From JANPJV01 sp031425695 (GTDB lineage Bacteria > Pseudomonadota > Gammaproteobacteria > Xanthomonadales > SZUA-5): DNA of 8,748 nucleotides. The stretch is taken from assembly GCA_031425695.1 (NCBI GenBank), contig JANPJV010000265.1, positions 1 through 8,748 of the forward strand, read 5' to 3'. The notes under the pieces were generated by a model that was not told the origin of the DNA, did not search any database, and saw only the letters and a list, made by a program, of their open reading frames with translations. A program made the translations under genes and the position numbers. This document shows positions 1 through 6,075 of the stretch, in pieces; position 1 is the first letter of the stretch; every line of letters begins with the position of its first letter.

Positions 1-13
1 GAATCGGCCAGGA

Positions 14-134
14 GCGTCCGCGCGCAGCGCAGACCCACCACGAGCCCAGCCTGAAAAGCCTCCGCGCGCAGTGCAGACCCACCACAAGCCCAGCCAGAGC
101 GTCCGCGCGCAGCGCAGACCACCACAAGCGCGGC
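14..134 (-). repeat. Three tandem REP-like units of the GTGG class
   Basis: Three copies of a unit of about 38 bp start at 14, 58 and 99, all in the same orientation. In copy 1 the core is GTC-C-GCGC-GCA-GCGC-A-GAC (16-34), a hairpin with one internal C/A mismatch. It is followed by CCAC (35-38), so on the minus strand a GTGG tag sits directly 5' of the hairpin. Copy 2 carries substitutions (CTCC for GTCC, GTGC for GCGC) and copy 3 lacks one C next to the tag. The tails (CACCACRAGCCCAGCC in copies 1 and 2) are repeated as well. The same core recurs twice, in opposite orientations, at 5901-5975. The REP assignment rests on structure and repetition only. Confidence 0.75.
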
Positions 135-145
135 AATCCCAACTC

Positions 146-173
146 TTCACGCGGCGTGAGCGTTTCGTATACT
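146..173 (+). promoter_or_regulatory. Possible promoter of the entericidin-like gene
   Basis: TATACT (168-173) matches the -10 consensus at 5 of 6 positions. TTCACG (146-151) matches the -35 at 4 of 6, with a 16-bp spacer. Predicted transcription would begin near 180, giving a leader of about 20 nt before the ATG at 201. The strong -10 with a poor -35 could suit sigma-S, which is known to control entericidin B in E. coli. Here that is inference. Confidence 0.4.
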
Positions 174-200
174 GACGCGCCTTCATATCTCGGAAATTTC

Positions 201-329
201 ATGCACAAGCCCATCAAGTTAATGGTTTTACTCGCGATTTTGCTGAGCATTGCCGCCTGCAACACGGTCCAAGGTGTCGGCAAGGACATCCAGAAGGCCG
301 GCGACAAGATCGAGGAAGCCGCGGACTAA
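201..329 (+). CDS. Entericidin A/B family small lipoprotein
   Basis: This 42-residue protein begins MHKPIKLMVLLAILLSIAAC and continues NTVQGVGKDIQKAGDKIEEAA. It has a basic N-terminus, a hydrophobic core (about residues 7-19) and a lipobox IAAC with the lipidated cysteine at residue 20. The mature peptide would be about 23 residues. The block CNT-x-x-GVG-x-DI-x-x-x-G-x-x-I-x-x-AA is the hallmark of the entericidin family. Entericidins are small cell-envelope lipoproteins; in E. coli EcnA/EcnB were proposed as an antidote/toxin pair. Asn at +2 rather than Asp suggests outer-membrane sorting by the usual Lol rule. Only one entericidin-like gene is seen, so no antidote/toxin pair is present in view. 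A weak GGA ribosome site lies at 192-194. A possible promoter is immediately upstream. No strong terminator hairpin follows, only a short T run at 336-341. Confidence 0.88.
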   Translation: MHKPIKLMVLLAILLSIAACNTVQGVGKDIQKAGDKIEEAAD

Positions 330-362
330 GTTTGATTTTTCTGCCAACCGACACTGACCGCC

Positions 363-374
363 GAAACCGGTTTC
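363..374. promoter_or_regulatory. Perfect 12-bp palindrome GAAACCGGTTTC, possible operator
   Basis: A perfect inverted repeat lies between the entericidin-like gene and the ThDP enzyme gene. It ends 6 bp before a TTGACG hexamer that could be the -35 of the next gene, a typical position for an activator or overlapping repressor site. The binding protein is not known and no regulator gene is in the window. Confidence 0.35.
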
Positions 375-380
375 TTGCCG

Positions 381-410
381 TTGACGCTCGTTCCCGCGGA
401 AGCCCAGAAT
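381..410 (+). promoter_or_regulatory. Possible promoter of the ThDP enzyme/aldehyde dehydrogenase pair
   Basis: TTGACG (381-386, 5 of 6 to the -35 consensus) is followed after 18 bp by CAGAAT (405-410, 4 of 6 to the -10). Transcription would start near 417, about 33 nt before the TTG start chosen at 450. This would exclude the in-frame TTG at 375 as the start. The -10 is weak, so the call is tentative. Confidence 0.35.
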
Positions 411-449
411 CGACGCGACATTCACGCTCACCCAAGCCGGAGTCGCGCC

Positions 450-2090
450 TTGAAAGCTTCCGATCTGTTCGTCCGCGCGCTTGAGTCGGAGGGCGTCAAA
501 TACGTCTTCGGGATTCCGGGCGAGGAAAATCTCGACTTCCTCGAGTCGCTGCGCACGTCCTCGATCAAGCTGATCCTGACGCGTCACGAACAAGGTGCCG
601 GCTTCATGGCCGCAACCTACGGCCGCCTGACCGGGCATGCCGGCGTTTGCCTGGCGACCCTCGGTCCCGGCGCCACCAATTTCGTCACGCCTGCTGCCTA
701 TGCGCAGCTCGGCGCCATGCCGATGCTGATGATCACTGGCCAGAAGCCGGTCAAAATCAGCAAGCAGGGGCACTTCCAGATCGTCGATATCGTCGACATG
801 ATGCGTCCCTTGACTAAGTACACGCGGCAGATCGTCTCCGCCGACAACATCCCGGCACGCGTCCGCGAAGCCTTCCGGCGCGCCGAGGAAGAGCGTCCCG
901 GCGCGACGCACCTCGAGCTGCCGGAAGACATCGCCGATGAGGAAACGGACGCCTTCGTGCTGAAGGCCAGCCATACGCGCCGGCCCGTCGCCGACGAGAA
1001 GGCGATCGTCTATGCGGTCGAAGCGATCACCAACGCGAAGCGCCCGCTGCTGATGATTGGCGCCGGCGCCAACCGCAAGACCACCAGCAAGATGCTGGGC
1101 GAGTTCATCGACAAACTGGGCATCCCCTTCCTGACCACGCAGATGGGCAAGGGCGTGGTCGACGAGCACCACCCGCTTTGGCTCGGCAACGCGGCGCTGT
1201 CGGACGGCGATTTTGTGCACCGGGCGATCAGCCATGCCGACTGCATCATCAACTGCGGCCACGATGTCGTCGAAAAGCCGCCATTCTTCATGCAGAAGGG
1301 CCTGCGCACGGTCATCCACCTCAACTTCTTCTCGGCCGAGGTCGATACGGTCTATTTCCCGCAGATCGAAGTCGTGGGCGACATGGCCAACTCGATCTGG
1401 CGCCTCAAGCAGCGCATGGAACCGCAGAAACACTGGGATTTCAGCTTCTTCGACCAGTGCCGCGACGCGCTCAATGCGCATCTGGCGATGCGCGCCGACG
1501 ACGATCGCTTCCCGATCCATCCCGTGCGCATGGTCGAGGAAGTGCGCAAGGCGGTGTCCAACAATGGCATCGTCTGTCTCGACAACGGCATGTACAAGCT
1601 CTGGTTCGCGCGCTACTACCGCTGCTTCGAGCCCAACACCATGCTGCTCGACAACGCGCTCGCCACCATGGGTGCCGGCTTGCCGAGCGCGATGGCCGCG
1701 AAGATCGTGCACCCGGATCGCAACGTGGTCGCGGTCTGCGGCGATGGTGGCTTCATGATGAACTCGCAGGAAATCGAGACCGCTGTGCGCCTCGGCCTCA
1801 ACATCGCGGTGATCATCCTGCGCGACAACGCCTACGGCATGATCAAGTGGAAACAGGCCGGCATGGGCTTCGCCAACTTTGGCATGGACATGGGCAACCC
1901 GGATTTCGTCAAGCTCGCCGAAGCCTACGGCGCCCGTGGCTGGCGCCCGACCAGCGCCGAAGAATTCGGCTCCATGCTCGCGCAAGCCCTCGCCGAACCC
2001 GGCGTCGACATCATCGATCTCGAGATCGACTACTCCGAAAACCACGCGATCCTCAACAAGGAAATCAAGGAGTTGAGCGCAAAGCTGTAG
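450..2090 (+). CDS. Acetolactate synthase large subunit-like ThDP enzyme (catabolic type)
   Basis: This 546-residue ThDP-dependent enzyme is of the acetolactate synthase/pyruvate oxidase family, which condenses or decarboxylates 2-oxoacids. The N-terminal Pyr domain holds FGIPGEEN (20-27) and RHEQGAGFM (45-53); E47 is the cofactor-activating glutamate. The C-terminal PP domain holds the ThDP/Mg motif, starting GDGG at 431 and ending DN at 459-460. Where biosynthetic enzymes carry an FAD-contacting RFDDR motif, this protein has GHDVVEKPPFF, as in the FAD-independent AlsS/BudB branch. No small regulatory subunit (IlvN type) follows, which also favours a non-biosynthetic role. The start is TTG at 450, with GGAG 7 bp upstream (439-442) and homology beginning at once (KASDLFVRALESEGV). 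The reading frame is open back to another TTG at 375, but those residues look non-homologous. It probably forms an operon with the aldehyde dehydrogenase 139 bp downstream. True substrate is uncertain. Confidence 0.9.
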   Translation: MKASDLFVRALESEGVKYVFGIPGEENLDFLESLRTSSIKLILTRHEQGAGFMAATYGRLTGHAGVCLATLGPGATNFVTPAAYAQLGAMPMLMITGQKPVKISKQGHFQIVDIVDMMRPLTKYTRQIVSADNIPARVREAFRRAEEERPGATHLELPEDIADEETDAFVLKASHTRRPVADEKAIVYAVEAITNAKRPLLMIGAGANRKTTSKMLGEFIDKLGIPFLTTQMGKGVVDEHHPLWLGNAALSDGDFVHRAISHADCIINCGHDVVEKPPFFMQKGLRTVIHLNFFSAEVDTVYFPQIEVVGDMANSIWRLKQRMEPQKHWDFSFFDQCRDALNAHLAMRADDDRFPIHPVRMVEEVRKAVSNNGIVCLDNGMYKLWFARYYRCFEPNTMLLDNALATMGAGLPSAMAAKIVHPDRNVVAVCGDGGFMMNSQEIETAVRLGLNIAVIILRDNAYGMIKWKQAGMGFANFGMDMGNPDFVKLAEAYGARGWRPTSAEEFGSMLAQALAEPGVDIIDLEIDYSENHAILNKEIKELSAKL

Positions 2091-2118
2091 GTTGGAGCGC
2101 GACACTGTCCGCGCCTTT

Positions 2119-2207
2119 GTAGGTCATGTTGCTCGCGCACCGAGCTACTTGACGCTTTGTCCGTAAAAGCCGTCAAGTAGTCCGCTGACGCGGACAACAT
2201 GACCTAC
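2119..2207. repeat. REP doublet (REPIN-like) able to fold as a cloverleaf
   Basis: Two GTAG-tagged hairpins face away from a shared centre. The outer 13-bp arms are exact (2119-2131 with 2195-2207). Inside lie hairpin CTCG/CGAG (2132-2135 with 2141-2144), a central 10-bp stem CTACTTGACG/CGTCAAGTAG (2145-2154 with 2171-2180, extendable by CTTT/AAAG across a bulged C), and hairpin TCCGC/GCGGA (2181-2185 with 2190-2194). GTAG (2177-2180) abuts the right hairpin on the plus strand; its mirror image (CTAC, 2145-2148) abuts the left one. All 89 bases lie between two genes that look co-transcribed, so the structure would occur in the mRNA. There is no T tract, so it is not a typical intrinsic terminator. 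Confidence 0.85.
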
Positions 2208-2229
2208 GTTCCCTGCTCCGGAGAATTAC

Positions 2230-3663
<1,434 letters not shown>

Positions 3664-3673
3664 TCTTGCTCTT

Positions 3674-3757
3674 GTGGGTCCGGACCTTGTCCGGGTGCTT
3701 TACCAGCAACTGCTGCGCGTCGCCACCTAAAAGCGTCCGGACAAGGTCCGGACCCTC
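3674..3757. repeat. REP doublet between convergent genes
   Basis: A perfect 19-bp inverted repeat pairs 3676-3694 with 3737-3755. Counting two G-T pairs, the stem extends to 26 bp (3676-3701 with 3730-3755) around a 28-nt loop. Each arm also folds on itself: CCGGAC-CTT-GTCCGG (3680-3694) and CCGGAC-AAG-GTCCGG (3737-3751). GTGG (3674-3677) precedes the left arm hairpin, and CCTC (3754-3757, GAGG on the minus strand) mirrors it on the right. It fills the gap between the stops of the aldehyde dehydrogenase (plus) and the ligase (minus). A bidirectional transcription stop is possible, but no T tract follows either side. Confidence 0.85.
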
Positions 3758-3766
3758 GTAAAGCGG

Positions 3767-4894
3767 TCATCCCGCGCCGAACACCCGCTTCAACTCATAC
3801 GGCACCGCCACCTCGAGCTGATCGTAGCGACACTGCTCGGGCGGCTTGTCAGGCCGCCAGCGCACGAACTGGGCGCCGTGGCGGAGGCGGTCGCCCTGCA
3901 TCTGGTCGAATGCCACCTCGCACACGCGTTCGGGCCGCAACGGCTCCCAGCCAAGGTCCTTGCCCGCGCTCCAGCGGCTGGTCGCACCGGGCATTCGTTG
4001 CGTGCTGTCTGCCGCCGCGCTTTCGTAGCCCGTAGTGCGCGCAGCGCTCTGCGGGGATTGCGATAACTGCAGAGCCGCACCCCACGGATGGCGTTCCAAC
4101 GCGTGCTCGCGCAGCGGGGCGAGCTCGGTCACCAGTTGCTTGCGCATGACGGTCGTAAAAGCCGCGGTAACGCCCACGTGGTGCAGCACGCCAGCCGCAT
4201 CGAAGAGCCCTAGCAACAGCGAGCCGACCAGCGTGCCCTGCCCGTTCTTGTGCCAGCGAAAGCCGGCGACGACGCAATCGGCGGTCCGCTTGTGCTTGAG
4301 CTTCAGCATCGTGCGCTCGCCGGCGCGGTATGGCGAATCAGCGCGCTTGGCCATGACCCCATCGAGCCCGGCACCCTCGAATCGATCGAACCAGTCCTGT
4401 GCCTGCACGACCTCTCGCGTCACCGGCGACAGGTAGAGCGGCGCAGCGGCACGGCTCAGCAATTTTTCGAGTTGCGCGCGGCGCGCTTCCAGCGGCAGCT
4501 CGCGCAAATCTTCCGTGCCGAGCGCGAGCAGATCCCAGGCAACGAACGACGCGGGCGTCGTCTTCGCCAGCATCTGCACGCGCGACGCGGCTGGATGGAT
4601 GCGCTGCAGCAGCGCATCGAAATCAAGTCCGTCGGTGCCGACGATCACGATCTCGCCGTCTAGGACGCACGGCGTTTTCAGGGACGCGGCCAGCGCCGCT
4701 TCCAGCTCAGGAAAATAGCGATTGAGCGGCTTGGTATCGCGGCTCTGCAACAGCAGCCCGTCATCGTCGACGAACACCAGCGCACGGAATCCATCCCACT
4801 TGGGATCGAACAGCCAACCTTCGCCCGTGGGCAATGCTGTGGCCGCCTTGGCAAGCATGGGTTCGAGCGGCGCGGTGAAAGGCAGTGTCGGCAT
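3767..4894 (-). CDS. ATP-dependent DNA ligase, LigC type
   Basis: This 375-residue two-domain ATP-dependent DNA ligase seals nicks through a lysyl-AMP intermediate. Motif I is PKWDGFR with the adenylated lysine K32. Motif III lies around VLDGEIVI (77-84, E81). Motif IV is DGVMAK (178-183) and motif V is LKLKHKRTADCVVAG (197-211). The C-terminal OB-fold part starts near GSLLLGLFD (224) and ends with WEPLRPERVCEVAFDQ, GDRLRH and RWRPDKPP, typical of LigC-like enzymes (about 350-360 residues). The start ATG at 4894 has AGGA (plus-strand 4903-4906) 8 bp upstream. Residues 280-290, between the OB strands and the conserved RWSAGKDLGWEPL, are encoded by a REP-like hairpin and may explain a somewhat long linker. 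No Ku or LigD-type gene is nearby, so a role in end joining or base-excision-type repair (as for mycobacterial LigC) is only inferred. Confidence 0.92.
   Translation of the reverse strand: MPTLPFTAPLEPMLAKAATALPTGEGWLFDPKWDGFRALVFVDDDGLLLQSRDTKPLNRYFPELEAALAASLKTPCVLDGEIVIVGTDGLDFDALLQRIHPAASRVQMLAKTTPASFVAWDLLALGTEDLRELPLEARRAQLEKLLSRAAAPLYLSPVTREVVQAQDWFDRFEGAGLDGVMAKRADSPYRAGERTMLKLKHKRTADCVVAGFRWHKNGQGTLVGSLLLGLFDAAGVLHHVGVTAAFTTVMRKQLVTELAPLREHALERHPWGAALQLSQSPQSAARTTGYESAAADSTQRMPGATSRWSAGKDLGWEPLRPERVCEVAFDQMQGDRLRHGAQFVRWRPDKPPEQCRYDQLEVAVPYELKRVFGAG
4025..4055 (+). repeat. GTAG-tagged REP hairpin inside the ligase coding sequence
   Basis: On the plus strand GTAG (4025-4028) is followed directly by a 27-nt hairpin: CCCGTAG-T-GCGC, loop GCA, GCGC-T-CTGCGGG. 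It has one T-G pair and one T/T mismatch. The design (GTAG foot, then an imperfect palindrome) is the same as the intergenic REP units, and the GCGC-GCA-GCGC core equals that of the 14-134 and 5950-5975 units. It lies antisense within the ligase gene and is translated as residues S280-Y290 (SPQSAARTTGY), keeping the reading frame. Confidence 0.65.
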
Positions 4895-4953
4895 GGGTCA
4901 GATCCTAGGCGGCTGGGCTCGATGGAAACGTCAATGGATTCGGTATCGATGCT

Positions 4954-5119
4954 CCCCTCTCCCATGCTTCTGGGGAAACGGGCTGGGGGTGAGAGCTGAC
5001 GAGCTTGCGCCGCAAGCGGCGCGCGAGCTCAAACGCCCGACAGGGCCAGAGCGGCGCTTTGATTCCAAAATAGGCTGCCCTCGCTCCCCAACCTCTCTCC
5101 AAAAAGCACGGGAAAGGCG
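4954..5119. repeat. Imperfect long inverted repeat of the CCCTCTCCC class
   Basis: The 40-nt arm at 4954-4993 and the reverse complement of 5080-5119 match at 26 of 40 positions when aligned without gaps. Matching stretches include GCTTCT-like and CCC-rich blocks around the turn CATGCTTCTGGGG. Similar pyrimidine-rich CTCCCCTCTCCC...GGGGGTGAG sequences are common dispersed intergenic repeats in Xanthomonadales and Burkholderiales genomes (general knowledge, not checked here). The arms enclose 86 nt with a strong hairpin: GAGCT/AGCTC (5001-5005 with 5026-5030) and GCGCCGC/GCGGCGC (5007-5013 with 5016-5022), loop AA. It could be a decayed miniature mobile element; no target-site duplication was seen. 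Confidence 0.5.
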
Positions 5120-5386
5120 CCCTGCCGACATCTCGACGGCTACCCAAATCCGCCAACTGCCCGTAAAAATCCCCATCAGTCAGCTTACGTTCGGTTGACT
5201 TTCTTGAGACTCCGTCTTCGCGTTTCGGAAACTTCGCCGAGTGCAGACTCTACGGCGACGCACTTACGGTGCGCTCCAAGACGCGATGGACGCCACTTAT
5301 CTGGGCGTCCGCTGCTCAACAACCGGTGAACTTGCCGCGCACCACCTGGTGCCGAAGCCAAGGCGTTCCCTGGTCCCTGGCGACGA

Positions 5387-5400
5387 TGGATGGCCATCCA
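5387..5400. promoter_or_regulatory. Perfect 14-bp palindrome upstream of the hydrolase gene
   Basis: TGGATGGCCATCCA is an exact palindrome ending 49 bp before the hydrolase ATG. A partial second copy of its GGCCATC half follows at 5403-5409. The position suits an operator, but no regulator is identified, and it could be chance in GC-rich DNA. Confidence 0.25.
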
Positions 5401-5449
5401 AGGCCATCTGCAAGCCGCGAAAGGATGCTCGAACGGAGGTTTTCGCTGT

Positions 5450-5887
5450 ATGAAGTTAGCTTGGATTTTGTGGCTGAGCTCGTTGTCCCCCGCGCCGCTG
5501 GCCGATCCGATGTGCATGGCCACGACGATTTACCTGGAAGCACGCAACCAGCCGCGTGACGGTCAATGGGCGATTGCCGAGGTGGCACTGCGCCGCCGGG
5601 ACAGCGGTCGCTATGGCAGCGGACTGTGCGAAGTCCTGAAGCAACCGAAGCAATTTGCCCTGACGCTGGTATCACCCGAACGCAGCATCAATGACTGGGA
5701 AGCCTTCGTAAAATCGTGGGGCGTTTCCGTCGCGGCTTTGACCAACTGGCAGCTGCCGGTGAGCAAACGCCGCCTGGTCGTCCCCGGTGCGGACCACTTC
5801 CTTGCCTACGAGCGCGTCAGCGCCCCGTGGGCCGTCGGCGCCCCGCTGCACGTCATCGGCGACCACGGGTTTTATCGCTTGAATTAA
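5450..5887 (+). CDS. Secreted SleB-like cell wall hydrolase
   Basis: This 145-residue protein resembles the SleB/CwlJ hydrolase family (Hydrolase_2), lytic enzymes acting on peptidoglycan. A short N-terminal hydrophobic segment (MKLAWILWLSSLSPAPLA) looks like a Sec signal peptide, with cleavage plausible after A15 or A18. The mature domain starts at once with MATTIYLEARNQPRDGQWAI, where E30 of YLEAR corresponds to the catalytic glutamate of SleB-type enzymes. GQWAIAEVALRRRDSGRY, then C60 and KQPKQFA, match the family's GQ-A-A-VVLNR and QFSW-like blocks. The C-terminal GADHFLA, PWA and GDHGFYR match its usual His-containing end. At this length it is a bare catalytic domain with no visible peptidoglycan-binding or LysM module. 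The start is fixed by GGAGGT (5435-5440) 9 bp before ATG. Phage lysis or sporulation partners are absent; a housekeeping wall-remodelling role is inferred. Confidence 0.83.
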   Translation: MKLAWILWLSSLSPAPLADPMCMATTIYLEARNQPRDGQWAIAEVALRRRDSGRYGSGLCEVLKQPKQFALTLVSPERSINDWEAFVKSWGVSVAALTNWQLPVSKRRLVVPGADHFLAYERVSAPWAVGAPLHVIGDHGFYRLN

Positions 5888-5900
5888 GGCGGTTTCTTTT

Positions 5901-5975
5901 GGTGGGTCTGCGCTATGCGCGGACGCTTCTCGCCTGCTACTGCCAAGGGGCGTCCGCGCGCAGCGCAGACCCACC
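5901..5975. repeat. REP doublet of the GTGG class
   Basis: Inverted 26-bp arms lie at 5901-5926 and 5950-5975 and match at 24 of 26 positions, separated by 23 nt. The left unit is GTGG (5902-5905) plus hairpin GTC-T-GCGC-TAT-GCGC-G-GAC (5906-5924). The right unit is its mirror image, GTC-C-GCGC-GCA-GCGC-A-GAC (5952-5970) followed by CCAC (5971-5974). The right arm is identical over its 26 bp to the first unit at the window start (14-39), so the same family occurs both as single-orientation tandem units and as an inverted pair. It starts 13 bp after the hydrolase stop. Confidence 0.85.
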
Positions 5976-6048
5976 GAGCCAAGGCAGCCTGCTTGGACTG
6001 CGCACTTTGTGCCCTAGGTTGAGCGGTCTATCCCACCCGGTTCTACTT

Positions 6049-6069
6049 GAACGATTCCACCGATCGTTC
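6049..6069. promoter_or_regulatory. Small inverted repeat just before the GH17-GT2 start codon
   Basis: GAACGAT (6049-6055) and ATCGTTC (6063-6069) form a perfect 7-bp inverted repeat around a 7-nt loop, ending 6 nt before the ATG at 6076. No good Shine-Dalgarno sequence is visible before that ATG. The repeat could be an operator, or a leader hairpin that hinders ribosome access. Function is inferred from position only. Confidence 0.35.
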
Positions 6070-6075
6070 CCACGC

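Larger units (their letters stand above)
4895..5449. other. 555-bp region without a convincing gene
   Basis: This region lies between the divergent ligase and cell wall hydrolase genes. It holds an imperfect long inverted repeat (4954-5119), a GC-rich hairpin inside it (5001-5030), two small hairpins, CGCAC/GTGCG (5259-5273) and GGACGCC/GGCGTCC (5288-5310), and a 14-bp palindrome (5387-5400). A 70-codon plus-strand frame from GTG 5241 to TGA 5453 overlaps the hydrolase start by ATGA, but it shows no recognisable family or ribosome site. Both gene promoters must lie here; I could not place either with confidence. Confidence 0.6.

Noticed and set aside
14..134. CRISPR array at the left edge
   Set aside because: The repeats are hairpin units with near-identical tails and almost no variable spacer sequence (about 3-6 nt between units), and no cas gene is present.
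375..449. N-terminal extension of the ThDP enzyme to the TTG at 375
   Set aside because: The 25 extra residues lack family similarity, no ribosome site precedes them and a candidate promoter lies inside; the TTG at 450 has GGAG at the right distance.
228..2105. A 625-codon open frame on the minus strand opposite the ThDP enzyme gene
   Set aside because: It is a codon-bias shadow. The plus-strand gene has all family motifs in order and strong third-position GC, which keeps the antisense frame free of stops; the minus product is rich in Arg/His/Asp/Val and matches nothing I recognise.
1178..2122. A 314-codon plus-strand frame overlapping the ThDP enzyme gene
   Set aside because: It is out of frame with the motif-bearing protein and its product is dominated by Arg, Ala and His, typical of a shifted GC-rich frame.
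2119..2207. tRNA gene suggested by the cloverleaf fold
   Set aside because: There is no T-loop GTTCRA, no acceptor CCA and no anticodon-arm layout; the arms instead form mirror-image GTAG-tagged hairpins.
3676..3755. Classical intrinsic terminator between the convergent genes
   Set aside because: The stem is strong but no T tract follows on either strand and the loop is 28 nt; it fits a REP doublet better, though it may still affect termination.
5716..6075. Upstream extension of the GH17-GT2 frame to a GTG inside the hydrolase gene
   Set aside because: It would overlap most of the hydrolase and translate through the REP doublet; the ATG at 6076 gives a normal membrane-anchor N-terminus and the expected family length.
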